NCBI RefSeq assembly: GCF_002005305.1 | Contig: NZ_CP014782.1 | Location: 4,836,001 to 4,900,000, forward strand | DNA from: Shewanella psychrophila | GTDB taxonomy: Bacteria > Pseudomonadota > Gammaproteobacteria > Enterobacterales > Shewanellaceae | DNA length: 64,000 nt | Direction: 5' to 3' | In this document: positions 17,614-26,520 of the stretch, one piece after another | Position numbering within the stretch: the stretch's first letter is position 1 | Layout of the letters: every line of letters begins with the position of its first letter | Translations under genes and position numbers: made by a program | The notes under the pieces: generated by a model | What the model was told of the DNA's origin: nothing | Seen by the model: the letters and a program-made list of their open reading frames with translations, nothing else | Database searches by the model: none

Positions 17614-20600
17614 TTACTTGATGCGTTTATGCAACTCTTGTATCGAAGTCACAGTACTTCTGTCATCGGCAGCATGTGCCATACATGTCGCAAAAGCAGC
17701 ATTCAGAGTCGTGGTGTAATCCACCTTGTATCGCAATGCACCACGTCTAAGCTGGCGAGAATCTTCAATCGCTTGACGCCCTTCGGTAGTGTTAACGATA
17801 TAGGTATATTCACCATTCTTGATACGGTCAAGAATATGCGGACGCCCTTCATGTACCTTGTTGACCAGACGTGGATTAATCCCCGCCTCGCCTAAGATAA
17901 TTGCTGTACCATGGGTAGCATCGATTTCATATCCCAGAGCAATAAGGTTCGAAGCCAGATCTGCAACTCTTTGCTTATCGCTGTTACGAACCGATAGCAA
18001 GGCACGACCGGATTTAGGCACGGCAGCCGTGGCACCAAGTTGCGCTTTGGCGTACGCTTCGGCGAAAGTATCACCTATGCCCATCACTTCACCGGTAGAA
18101 CGCATCTCAGGGCCAAGCAAAGGATCGACACCCGGGAACTTGTTAAACGGCAACACGACCTCTTTCACCGAGAAGAAAGGTGGAATCACTTCCTCGGTAA
18201 AATTTTGCGACTTGAGGCTTTGACCCGCCATAACACGGGCGGCTATCTTAGCTAAAGGTACACCGGTCGCCTTAGACACAAATGGCACTGTACGTGCGGC
18301 GCGAGGGTTAACTTCGATCATATAGATCTCATCATCCTTCACGGCAAACTGTACATTCATCAAGCCAATAACCCCAAGCTCCATGGCCAACTTGCCAACC
18401 TGTTCACGCATGCGGTTCTGCACATCTTCACTAAGACTATAGGGAGGCAATGAACAACCTGAGTCACCTGAGTGTACGCCGGCTTGCTCGATATGCTCCA
18501 TGATAGAGCCGATAACCACAGTCTCACCATCACAGATAGCATCGATATCGATCTCAATGGCATTATCTAAGAAACGGTCAAGCAAGACAGGAGATGAGTT
18601 TGACACGCTCACAGCTTCATTAAAATAGCGACGCAGGTCTTGCTCATCATAGACGATTTCCATCGCACGACCACCGAGTACATAAGACGGACGTACAACT
18701 AACGGATAACCGATACGCTCAGCCGAGATAATGGCACTTTCCACTGTAGTCACGGTATCATTTTCAGGCTGCTTCATCTCCAGACGCTGAATCGCCTGCT
18801 GGAAACGCTCTCTGTCTTCGGCGCGGTCAATCGCATCAGGGCTTGTACCTATAATAGGTACACCGGCTGCTTCGAGCTCACGAGCTAACTTAAGCGGTGT
18901 TTGACCACCATATTGCACGATAACGCCCTTAGGCTTCTCGATGCGAACAATCTCCAGCACATCTTCCAGAGTTACAGATTCGAAATAGAGTCTGTCGGAC
19001 GTATCGTAATCAGTTGATACAGTCTCAGGGTTACAGTTGACCATGATGGTCTCATAACCGTCTTCACGTAATGCGAGAGCCGCATGAACACAACAATAAT
19101 CGAACTCGATCCCCTGGCCAATTCTGTTAGGTCCGCCGCCTAAGATCATGATCTTGTCACGATCTGATGGGTTCGCCTCACACTCTTCCTCATAGGTAGA
19201 GTACATGTAAGCGGTGTCCGTTGAGAACTCGGCGGCGCAAGTATCGACGCGCTTATAGACAGGATAAATCCCATGCTTATGACGCAGTTTGCGAAGTTCT
19301 GACTCACTGACACCAAGCAAATCTGACAGACGTAAATCGGAGAAGCCTTTACGCTTAAGTTGGCGCAAGAAGACCTCATTCAGGCCCGACATGCCAGTGT
19401 CTTTAACCTGAGTCTCAAAATTAATCAGATCTTGTATCTGTACCAGGAACCAAGGATCAACATTAGTCAGCTCGAAGATATCATCGAGAGAGAGGCCGGC
19501 ACGGAAGGCATCGGCAATATACCAAATTCTGTCTGCGCCAGGTTCTTTGAGTTCATGGCGAATTCGCTGCATCGCATCGGCGTCTTCGATATCGATAATG
19601 GGATCTAGACCATTCTTACCAACTTCCAGACCACGTAAGGCCTTTTGCAGTGATTCCTGGAACGTACGGCCAATGGACATCACTTCACCAACCGACTTCA
19701 TCTGAGTCGTTAGACGGTCATTTGCACCGGCAAACTTTTCGAAGTTGAAGCGCGGCATCTTGGTAACCACATAATCGATAGCTGGCTCGAACGAAGCGGG
19801 TGTATTACCACCAGTAATATCGTTTTTAAGCTCATCGAGAGTGAAACCTACAGCAAGTTTTGCTGCAATTTTCGCAATAGGGAAACCTGTTGCCTTAGAC
19901 GCTAATGCCGAAGATCGAGAAACACGTGGGTTCATCTCGATAATAACCATACGTCCATCTTTTGGATTGATACCGAACTGTACGTTAGAACCACCAGTCT
20001 CGACACCAATCTCACGCAGAACCGCCAGTGATGCATTACGCATCAACTGATACTCTTTATCTGTCAGAGTCTGCGCAGGAGCCACAGTGATCGAGTCACC
20101 GGTATGAACACCCATGGCGTCGAAGTTTTCGATAGCGCAGACTATGATGCAGTTATCGTTGCGATCACGTACCACTTCCATCTCATACTCTTTCCAACCG
20201 ATAAGAGACTCATCGATTAGCAACTCACTGGTCGGAGAAAGGTCTAGACCCAATGTACAGATCTCGACGAACTCCTCCCTGTTATAAGCGATACCACCGC
20301 CACTACCGCCCATGGTAAACGATGGGCGAATAATACAAGGAAAACCAACTTCAGCTTGAACCGCATGAGCTTCTTCCATCGTGTGAGCGATGCCCGCACG
20401 TGGACACTCAAGACCAATGGCCTTCATCGCCTTATCAAAACGGCTACGGTCTTCGGCTTTATCGATAGCATCGGCAGTAGCACCGATCATATCGACATTA
20501 AATTCTTTCAATACGCCTTTGCTTTCCAGCTCCAGAGCACAGTTAAGCGCCGTCTGGCCACCCATAGTAGGTAGAATCGCATCGGGGCGTTCTTTAGCGA

Positions 20601-20832
20601 TAATGTTACGAACAACTTCCCAATGAATAGGCTCGATATATGTTGCATCGGCCATCTCGGGATCTGTCATGATCGTGGCAGGGTTAGAGTTAACAAGAAT
20701 AACTCGATAACCTTCTTCACGTAGCGCCTTACACGCCTGGGCACCGGAGTAATCAAACTCACATGCCTGACCGATAACGATCGGACCCGCACCCAGAATA
20801 AGAATACTTTTTATATCTGTACGTTTTGGCAT
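17614..20832 (-). CDS. carB: Carbamoyl-phosphate synthase large subunit
   Basis: CarB makes carbamoyl phosphate from bicarbonate, ATP and ammonia delivered by CarA, feeding arginine and pyrimidine synthesis. The 1072-residue protein has the duplicated ATP-grasp halves: GAGPIVIGQACEFDYSG and GGGPNRIGQGIEFDY mark the two N-terminal nucleotide lobes, with RPSFTMGGSGGG and RPSYVLGGRAM as the corresponding ATP-binding loops. The last 130 or so residues form the MGS-like allosteric domain. Length equals the family norm (1073 in E. coli). It starts 19 bases after carA. Confidence 0.98.
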   Translation of the reverse strand: MPKRTDIKSILILGAGPIVIGQACEFDYSGAQACKALREEGYRVILVNSNPATIMTDPEMADATYIEPIHWEVVRNIIAKERPDAILPTMGGQTALNCALELESKGVLKEFNVDMIGATADAIDKAEDRSRFDKAMKAIGLECPRAGIAHTMEEAHAVQAEVGFPCIIRPSFTMGGSGGGIAYNREEFVEICTLGLDLSPTSELLIDESLIGWKEYEMEVVRDRNDNCIIVCAIENFDAMGVHTGDSITVAPAQTLTDKEYQLMRNASLAVLREIGVETGGSNVQFGINPKDGRMVIIEMNPRVSRSSALASKATGFPIAKIAAKLAVGFTLDELKNDITGGNTPASFEPAIDYVVTKMPRFNFEKFAGANDRLTTQMKSVGEVMSIGRTFQESLQKALRGLEVGKNGLDPIIDIEDADAMQRIRHELKEPGADRIWYIADAFRAGLSLDDIFELTNVDPWFLVQIQDLINFETQVKDTGMSGLNEVFLRQLKRKGFSDLRLSDLLGVSESELRKLRHKHGIYPVYKRVDTCAAEFSTDTAYMYSTYEEECEANPSDRDKIMILGGGPNRIGQGIEFDYCCVHAALALREDGYETIMVNCNPETVSTDYDTSDRLYFESVTLEDVLEIVRIEKPKGVIVQYGGQTPLKLARELEAAGVPIIGTSPDAIDRAEDRERFQQAIQRLEMKQPENDTVTTVESAIISAERIGYPLVVRPSYVLGGRAMEIVYDEQDLRRYFNEAVSVSNSSPVLLDRFLDNAIEIDIDAICDGETVVIGSIMEHIEQAGVHSGDSGCSLPPYSLSEDVQNRMREQVGKLAMELGVIGLMNVQFAVKDDEIYMIEVNPRAARTVPFVSKATGVPLAKIAARVMAGQSLKSQNFTEEVIPPFFSVKEVVLPFNKFPGVDPLLGPEMRSTGEVMGIGDTFAEAYAKAQLGATAAVPKSGRALLSVRNSDKQRVADLASNLIALGYEIDATHGTAIILGEAGINPRLVNKVHEGRPHILDRIKNGEYTYIVNTTEGRQAIEDSRQLRRGALRYKVDYTTTLNAAFATCMAHAADDRSTVTSIQELHKRIK

Positions 20833-20851
20833 TGCTTAAACCTTCTCCTGA

Positions 20852-21997
20852 CTACTTGGCGTTTTGACGATATAGCTCGATAAGTTCAATGAAGTGATTG
20901 AACAAAGGCGCTGCATCATGTGGACCTGGACTCGCTTCAGGATGTCCCTGAAAGCTAAATGCAGGTTTGTCTGTCAAATGTATACCTTGCAATGAGCCAT
21001 CAAACAGTGACTTATGAGTCACCTTGATGTTGGCTGGTAAGCTTGCTTCATCAGCAGCAAAACCGTGGTTTTGGCTGGTGATCATCACATTACCTTGCTC
21101 AAGGTTGCTCACTGGGTGATTGGCACCATGATGACCAAACTTCATTTTAAGGGTTTTAGCACCGGAGGCGAGAGCCAACAGCTGATGACCGAGACAGATA
21201 CCAAAAACAGGGATCTCTGTCTTGAGGATCTCTTGAATTGCTGCAATGGCATAATCACATGGCTCTGGATCACCTGGGCCATTAGACAAAAATACGCCAT
21301 CGGGCTTCATCGCCAGCACTTCAGCTGCTGGTGTCTGAGCAGGCACTACGGTGACATCACAACCACGGTCAACCAGCATACGTAATATATTACGCTTCAC
21401 CCCATAGTCGTAGGCAACGACCTTGTATTTGAGTTCTGATTCTGGCTTATCTTCGGGTAGACCACCGACTAAACGCCAGCTACCGTTACGCCATTGATAC
21501 GCTTTATCAGTGGTCACTTCTTTGGCTAAATCCATGCCTTTTAAACCAGGGAACGCTTTCGCTTCGGCTAGTGCCTTAGCAATATCATCCTCACCGACTA
21601 ATATACAGCCCGCTTGCGCACCTTTTTCTCGTAAAATACGAGTCAATTTTCGAGTATCAATATCTGCGATACCAACAATATTGTTAGCTTGTAGATATTC
21701 ACTCAGAGCTTGCTGGTTACGAAAGTTACTGGCGAGAAGAGGAAGATCTCTGATGATCAGACCACGAGCATGGACTGCATCAGATTCAGTATCTTCATCA
21801 TTGGTACCTGTGTTACCAATATGAGGATAAGTAAGAGTTACGATCTGGCGAGAATAAGAAGGATCTGTAAGGATCTCTTGGTAGCCAGTCATTGAAGTGT
21901 TAAAAACCACTTCACCAACAGCATGTCCATCGGCACCAATTGCTGTGCCAGAGAATACAGTTCCATCTTCGAGTACAAGTAAGGCAGACTTTGTCAA
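20852..21997 (-). CDS. carA: Carbamoyl-phosphate synthase small subunit
   Basis: CarA is the glutaminase subunit that releases ammonia for CarB. The C-terminal class I glutamine amidotransferase domain shows the nucleophilic Cys in FGICLGHQLLALASG and the HPEASPGPHD catalytic region; the N-terminal domain starts TKSALLVLEDGTVF. I place the start at the TTG at 21997: a GGAGGT lies five bases upstream, and the result (381 residues) matches E. coli CarA (382). Longer in-frame starts at 22009 and 22099 would overrun the ribosome-binding site. The operon is carA-carB. Confidence 0.95.
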   Translation of the reverse strand: MTKSALLVLEDGTVFSGTAIGADGHAVGEVVFNTSMTGYQEILTDPSYSRQIVTLTYPHIGNTGTNDEDTESDAVHARGLIIRDLPLLASNFRNQQALSEYLQANNIVGIADIDTRKLTRILREKGAQAGCILVGEDDIAKALAEAKAFPGLKGMDLAKEVTTDKAYQWRNGSWRLVGGLPEDKPESELKYKVVAYDYGVKRNILRMLVDRGCDVTVVPAQTPAAEVLAMKPDGVFLSNGPGDPEPCDYAIAAIQEILKTEIPVFGICLGHQLLALASGAKTLKMKFGHHGANHPVSNLEQGNVMITSQNHGFAADEASLPANIKVTHKSLFDGSLQGIHLTDKPAFSFQGHPEASPGPHDAAPLFNHFIELIELYRQNAK

Positions 21998-22184
21998 CGC
22001 GACCTCCATAAAAGAGCCAAGCCACTGAAATATAATGTTTTGTTTGTTTTTAAAATACCAACTTTCGCAAGAATACGAAATTTTGACAAATTCGGACAAC
22101 TATATACGTGTTTATTAAGCTTGTCTACATATTAAAAATTTAAATTATCAACACATTTTGATAATACATAACTCCCCTTCTGAC

Positions 22185-22390
22185 ACCAGCTTGGTATCCG
22201 GGGATAACTCTTACAAAAACAATTCCATGTATAAACCCCCTCATACACCATGACCTACAAGGATGTAGGGATTGCCTAGAAATGTCAGGAACATTTCAGG
22301 TACCATGGTGTTCGGGGATAAATACTTCCGTGTATAAACCCCCTCATACACCATCCATGGTGTTCGGGGATAAATACTTCCGTGTATAAA
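22185..22390. repeat. Interspersed repeat cluster upstream of carA and downstream of dapB
   Basis: Three related units lie in tandem. The last two share an identical 36-base stretch (starting ccatggtgttcggggataaa, at 22303 and 22355), followed in the first by cccctcatacacca. An earlier, more diverged unit (about 22190-22253) shares cggggataa and gtataaaccccctcatacac. Between them is a segment with two small hairpins: cctacaaggatgtagg and aaatgtcaggaacattt. Related text occurs at 25,015-25,190 and 33,545-33,590. This looks like a non-coding repeat family. Confidence 0.8.
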
Positions 22391-22416
22391 AAAACCGCCT
22401 AATTGGCGGTTTTAAA
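22386..22416 (-). terminator. Terminator of dapB
   Basis: An AAAACCGCC/GGCGGTTTT stem with a five-base loop is followed on the minus strand by a run of seven T and lies ten bases after the dapB stop codon. Confidence 0.88.
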
Positions 22417-22425
22417 AAATAGTAA

Positions 22426-23238
22426 TTATTTGAGACCTAATACCTGCTGCATATCATAGAGTCCGGCATCTTGATTGACTAACCATACCGATGCTCTCAT
22501 AGCACCATTAGCAAAGGTCATACGACTCGATGCCTTATGGGTGATCTCCAGTCTCTCACCGATATCGGCAAACATAGCAGTATGCTCACCAACAAGATCC
22601 CCAGCACGTATGGTAGAAAAGCCTATGGTTTCGCGATCTCGCTCACCGGTTATACCCTCACGACCATACACTGCACATTTTTTAAGATCACGACCCAGAG
22701 TCTCGGCAATCACTTCGCCCATCTTGAGTGCCGTACCTGAAGGAGCATCTTTCTTATATCTGTGATGACCTTCAATAATCTCTATATCAGTGTAATCACC
22801 CATGACTTCGGCCGCTAACTCGAGCAATTTCCACATCAAGTTCACTCCGACAGCCATATTAGGCGCCATAACGACTGGAGTCTTAGCTGCTGAAGCAGAG
22901 ATCAACTCTTTTTGAGCATCATTAAAACCTGTTGTGCCAATCACTATGGCTTTACCATGTCTGGCACACCAATCAGCATGAGCAACACTCGCTTCAGGGG
23001 AGGTAAAATCAATCAACACATCGAAATCATCGACGGCCTTATCCAGTGAATCTGTGATGGGTACGTTCATCGAGCCCACGCCAGCAAGCTCACCGGCATC
23101 GACGCCTATCAAGGTAGAGCCAGCTCTTTCGATCGCAGCACCTAAATAGATAGCAGGCTGAATTCGCGCAGCTTCAATAAGAGTACGCCCCATACGACCA
23201 CTGCCGCCTGTAATAGCCACTCTTACTTGTTCACTCAT
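22426..23238 (-). CDS. dapB: 4-hydroxy-tetrahydrodipicolinate reductase
   Basis: DapB reduces the dihydrodipicolinate precursor in lysine and diaminopimelate synthesis. The 270-residue protein has the Rossmann loop AITGGSGRMGRTLIEAA, the DFTSPEASVAH strand, and the signature EIIEGHHRYKKDAPSGTA with the catalytic His and Lys. Length fits the family (273 in E. coli). It is a single-gene unit between fklB and carA, an order common in Shewanella. Confidence 0.97.
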   Translation of the reverse strand: MSEQVRVAITGGSGRMGRTLIEAARIQPAIYLGAAIERAGSTLIGVDAGELAGVGSMNVPITDSLDKAVDDFDVLIDFTSPEASVAHADWCARHGKAIVIGTTGFNDAQKELISASAAKTPVVMAPNMAVGVNLMWKLLELAAEVMGDYTDIEIIEGHHRYKKDAPSGTALKMGEVIAETLGRDLKKCAVYGREGITGERDRETIGFSTIRAGDLVGEHTAMFADIGERLEITHKASSRMTFANGAMRASVWLVNQDAGLYDMQQVLGLK

Positions 23239-23334
23239 CGTCTACTTCCTTTAATGCTATCTAGATAAATTATATAACGTGCAGCCTGCCTCTTTATAGT
23301 CATAAAAGAGGAACTGACAATTCTTATTCTAAAA

Positions 23335-23363
23335 AAATGCCTAAGGGTTAACTTAGGCATTTG
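23335..23363 (-). terminator. Terminator of fklB
   Basis: An AAATGCCTAAG/CTTAGGCATTT stem followed on the minus strand by a T-run lies just after the fklB stop codon. Confidence 0.88.
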
Positions 23364-23375
23364 ATTGATACTGAA

Positions 23376-23993
23376 TTAAAGAATGTCGAGTAATTCGACT
23401 TCAAATACCAATGCGGAGTATGGCGGGATAGAAGCGCCTGCGCCGCGCTCACCGTATGCCAGGTGATGAGGAACATAAAGCTTCCACTTTGAACCGACGG
23501 GCATAAGTTGTAGTGCTTCAGTCCAACCAGCAATAACGCCAGAGACTGGGAATTCAGCAGGCTGATCACGTACGACTGAACTATCGAAAACATCACCAGA
23601 GATGAAAGTACCGTGATAATGAGTACGAACCGTCGAATCTTGACTAGGCGTTTCGCCTTGACCTTCGTTAAGAATCTCATATTGAAGGCCAGACTCAAGA
23701 GTCACGATACCGTCACGCTTAGCGTTCTCCCCTAGGAAAGTTTCGCCTTCAGCAGATGCAGCTTCTGCAGCCGCTTCTTGAACTTTCTGAATACGCTGAC
23801 TGATCTCTGTAAATGCAACTTGAAGATCTTGCATAGCGACTTGGCTCTCTTTACCTTCGAAAGCATCAGATAGACCTAGCTGAACAGCTGAGATATCGAT
23901 ACCTTCAAATGAATTAGCAGCCAACTGCTCGCCAAGCTGACGACCTACGCCATAACTTGCTTGGGCTTCAATACTAGTGAACTTGTCAGACAT
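23376..23993 (-). CDS. fklB: FKBP-type peptidyl-prolyl isomerase (FKBP22 type)
   Basis: The 205-residue protein is a dimeric FKBP22-like foldase. The N-terminal half (about 1-95) holds the helical dimerisation domain with SYGVGRQLGEQL, and the C-terminal half the FKBP catalytic domain with VRTHYHGTFISGDVFDSS, AGWTEALQLMPVGSKWKLYVP and the aromatic-lined pocket. There is no signal peptide, so it is cytoplasmic, matching E. coli FklB (206 residues). It is monocistronic, with its own terminator. Confidence 0.93.
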   Translation of the reverse strand: MSDKFTSIEAQASYGVGRQLGEQLAANSFEGIDISAVQLGLSDAFEGKESQVAMQDLQVAFTEISQRIQKVQEAAAEAASAEGETFLGENAKRDGIVTLESGLQYEILNEGQGETPSQDSTVRTHYHGTFISGDVFDSSVVRDQPAEFPVSGVIAGWTEALQLMPVGSKWKLYVPHHLAYGERGAGASIPPYSALVFEVELLDIL

Positions 23994-24076
23994 AATGATT
24001 TTACTCTCAGTAATTCAATTTAATTTCGCGCGATAGTTTACCATAGTTAAAAACTGTGATCTTAATTACATTAAAT

Positions 24077-24877
24077 TTATTTCGTAATTTGACATCGATT
24101 TTGGTCTTTATCTTTGTTTGCCAGATAAAGTGGCATTACTTGAGCTTGCATTTGAGCTAAATCATCGATTCTATGGCTATGAGATGGGTGAGTAGATAGC
24201 AACTCAGGTCCTGACTCCCCTCCCACTTTGGCCATGTTCAGCCAAAGGGCCATACTTTGGCTCGGATCGAACCCAGCTCGTGCCATCAACTCCACTCCCA
24301 TGATATCGGCCTCACTCTCCTGTTCACGGCCATAGGGTAATATAAAGCCAACTTGAGTACCTAAGCCAAGCGCTGCCATATACAGGTCTTTATTACTCAC
24401 ACCGCCTACACCGAGTGCCGCATCGGCCATTTGCATGCCGATTCCAGTCATTTGCCCGCGGGATACCTGCTCATTGCTGTGATTAGCCAACACATGTGCC
24501 ACCTCATGTCCGATAACCGTCGCCAGCTGGTCTTCATTTTCGGCCACATTTAATAAGCCGGTATAAACCCCGATATGACCACCAGGCAGGGCAAACGCGT
24601 TTACTTGCTTAGACTCGAATACCACCACATCCCATTTCATTGATTTATTGGGTAAAACTCGAGTCACTCGATTAGCAACGCAATCAACATAATTCACCAG
24701 CTTGCTATCCTTACTTACTTTCTCCTGCTTCTTAATCTGCTCAAATGATTGATCTCCCATCTGGTTTATTTCTTGAGATGAAAACAGCAAGGTCTGCCCA
24801 CGCCCGGTAGGTGATTGATGGGTGGCACAGCCTGATAAAATCATGGCTGAAAGAAATAATACAGGTATGGATTTCAT
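24077..24877 (-). CDS. M48-family metalloprotease lipoprotein (LoiP/YcaL-like)
   Basis: A 266-residue lipoprotein with a signal peptide ending in the lipobox LSGC (Cys at about residue 17), so it is anchored in the envelope. The zinc site is VIGHEVAHVLANH (HExxH), with the third ligand probably in ESEADIMGVELM. This matches the M48 family of small periplasmic quality-control proteases such as YcaL and LoiP, which act on misfolded outer-membrane proteins. It stands alone, between fklB and the dnaJ operon. Substrate cannot be told from sequence. Confidence 0.88.
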   Translation of the reverse strand: MKSIPVLFLSAMILSGCATHQSPTGRGQTLLFSSQEINQMGDQSFEQIKKQEKVSKDSKLVNYVDCVANRVTRVLPNKSMKWDVVVFESKQVNAFALPGGHIGVYTGLLNVAENEDQLATVIGHEVAHVLANHSNEQVSRGQMTGIGMQMADAALGVGGVSNKDLYMAALGLGTQVGFILPYGREQESEADIMGVELMARAGFDPSQSMALWLNMAKVGGESGPELLSTHPSHSHRIDDLAQMQAQVMPLYLANKDKDQNRCQITK

Positions 24878-25004
24878 CTGTGGTGAGTCCTTTGTTTTTA
24901 GAAGTAACTAGGTAAAGAGGTTCTAGTGGCTAGGATGTAGAGTCTATCAAATTTCAGCAACATTATTATCATGAATAAGTCACTACATTGTTACCCTCGT
25001 GTTC

Positions 25005-25190
25005 ATTTTAATCCAGAAGGTAGAAGGATGGAGCAAATGCCGAAAAATGCCTGGAACATTTTTGGCCTCGTGAAAACCCCCTCCATCGCAGCCCCTGCGA
25101 TCGGGGATAACTCTTGTTAAAGGGAGGTTCATATACAAATCCCCTCTTGCACCATCCATGGCGCCCGGGGATAACTATATCCATATACAA
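25005..25190. repeat. Interspersed repeat upstream of the M48 gene, downstream of dnaJ
   Basis: The segment contains aatgcctggaacatttttgg, a hairpin tcgcagcccctgcga, cggggataactcttgttaaa, catatacaaatcccctc and ccatccatggcgcccgggga. These blocks follow the same order as the repeat cluster near 22.2-22.4 kb, so both belong to one family. A short open frame across it is a by-product of the repeat. Confidence 0.75.
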
Positions 25191-25227
25191 AAAAGCCCCG
25201 CTTGCTTATTCGCAATGCGGGGCTTTA
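25191..25227 (-). terminator. Terminator of dnaJ
   Basis: A ten-base AAAGCCCCGC/GCGGGGCTTT stem followed on the minus strand by TTTTGTATATGG lies about 40 bases after dnaJ. Confidence 0.85.
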
Positions 25228-25267
25228 TTCACTAATTAAATTTCAGCGATAGCGCTATGAAATTAAA

Positions 25268-26398
25268 TTAGGTGTTCAAGTCTTGAAAGAACTTCTTCAC
25301 ACCGTCGAAGAAACCTTCGGCTTTCGGGCTATGCTTCTTGGAAGCATCCGAAAGAGTCTCATCGAATTCGCGCAACAACTCTTTTTGACGTTCGTTAAGT
25401 TTGACTGGAGTTTCCATGACAACCTTACACAACAAGTCACCCACAGCATGACTGCGTACAGACTTAACGCCTTTACCACGCATGCGGAACATACGACCAG
25501 TTTGCGTCTCTGAAGGTATCTTAAGGTTCACCTTACCATCGAGAGTAGGCACTTCAATCTCACCACCTAATGCGGCTTTACCGAATGAAATCGGTACTTC
25601 ACAATAGAGGTTATTACCGTCACGAACGAATATTGAGTGCTCACGAACGCTCACCTGTACGTAAAGGTCGCCAGGAGGTGCACCATATTCACCGGCTTCA
25701 CCTTCGCCAGATAAACGAATACGATCGCCGTTGTCGACTCCCGCAGGAATCTTAACTGACAAGGTCTTGCTCTTCTCAACACGACCTTCGCCATGACACT
25801 TATTACAAGGATCTTTAATGATCTTACCGCGTCCATGACAGGTAGGACAGGCTTGCTGCACCGCGAAAAAACCTTGGCGCATCTGTACTTGGCCTTGACC
25901 ATGACAGGTACCACAGGTTGTTGGCGAAGTGCCCTTCTTAGCACCACTACCATCACAGCTATCACAGGTAGTCAGCTTGGGAATACGTAACTCTTTAGTC
26001 AGACCTTTAACCGCTTCTTCCAAAGACAGCTCTAGGTTATAACGTAGATCACTACCACGAGCAGCCTGACGTTGACCACCACGACGGCCACCACCGAAGA
26101 TATCACCAAATACATCACCGAAAACATCACCAAAATCGGCATTGCCACCGAAACCACCACCGCCACGATTAGGATCGACACCTGCATGACCAAACTGGTC
26201 ATAAGCCGCCTTTTTATCGCTATCGGTAAGGATTTCGTAAGCTTCCTTTACCTCTTTGAAGCTGGCTTCGGCAGTTTTATCGTCTGGATTGCGATCCGGA
26301 TGAAACTTCATGGCCAAACGTTTATAAGCCTTTTTAATTTCACGCTCGCTGGCATCGCGGCCGACGCTTAATACTTCGTAATAATCTCGCTTTGACAT
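25268..26398 (-). CDS. dnaJ: Chaperone protein DnaJ
   Basis: DnaJ is the Hsp40 co-chaperone that delivers substrates to DnaK and stimulates its ATPase. The 376-residue protein has the J-domain with HPD (KFHPDRNPDD, about residue 33), a Gly/Phe-rich linker (about 75-110), four CxxCxGxG zinc modules (CDSCDGSG, CGTCHGQG, CPTCHGRG, CNKCHGEG), and the C-terminal substrate-binding domains. Length equals E. coli DnaJ. It lies 122 bases after dnaK, separated by a stable hairpin. Confidence 0.98.
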   Translation of the reverse strand: MSKRDYYEVLSVGRDASEREIKKAYKRLAMKFHPDRNPDDKTAEASFKEVKEAYEILTDSDKKAAYDQFGHAGVDPNRGGGGFGGNADFGDVFGDVFGDIFGGGRRGGQRQAARGSDLRYNLELSLEEAVKGLTKELRIPKLTTCDSCDGSGAKKGTSPTTCGTCHGQGQVQMRQGFFAVQQACPTCHGRGKIIKDPCNKCHGEGRVEKSKTLSVKIPAGVDNGDRIRLSGEGEAGEYGAPPGDLYVQVSVREHSIFVRDGNNLYCEVPISFGKAALGGEIEVPTLDGKVNLKIPSETQTGRMFRMRGKGVKSVRSHAVGDLLCKVVMETPVKLNERQKELLREFDETLSDASKKHSPKAEGFFDGVKKFFQDLNT

Positions 26399-26462
26399 AT
26401 TCTCACGCTTTCTTTGCTGATGTGGTAGCTGTAGTCGCTAATCTTGTAGCTCAAATCACAAC

Positions 26463-26492
26463 TACGGGCGTTAGAGTTTCCCCTAACGCCCG
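26463..26492. other. Stable hairpin between dnaK and dnaJ
   Basis: acgggcgttag and ctaacgcccgt form an eleven-base perfect stem around an eight-base loop, without a T-run on either side. It lies in the dnaK-dnaJ transcript, so it may mark an RNA processing or stability site rather than a terminator. Confidence 0.6.
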
Positions 26493-26520
26493 TATTCAAT
26501 AACTCAGGGGTTAGCCTATA

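Noticed and set aside
22000..22185. Possible riboswitch or attenuator upstream of carA
   Set aside because: No consensus ArgR site, pyrimidine-type slippage tract or riboswitch core was seen in this stretch; only AT-rich sequence and a small hairpin.
22185..22390. CRISPR-like tandem repeats
   Set aside because: Units are few, of unequal length and lack regular spacers or cas genes, so they are an interspersed repeat, not an array.
23239..23375. Lysine riboswitch upstream of dapB
   Set aside because: The gap is about 100 bases and mostly holds the fklB terminator; a lysine riboswitch core is much longer and none of its conserved text is present.
25008..25190. 60-residue minus-strand open frame
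   Set aside because: It coincides entirely with an interspersed repeat.
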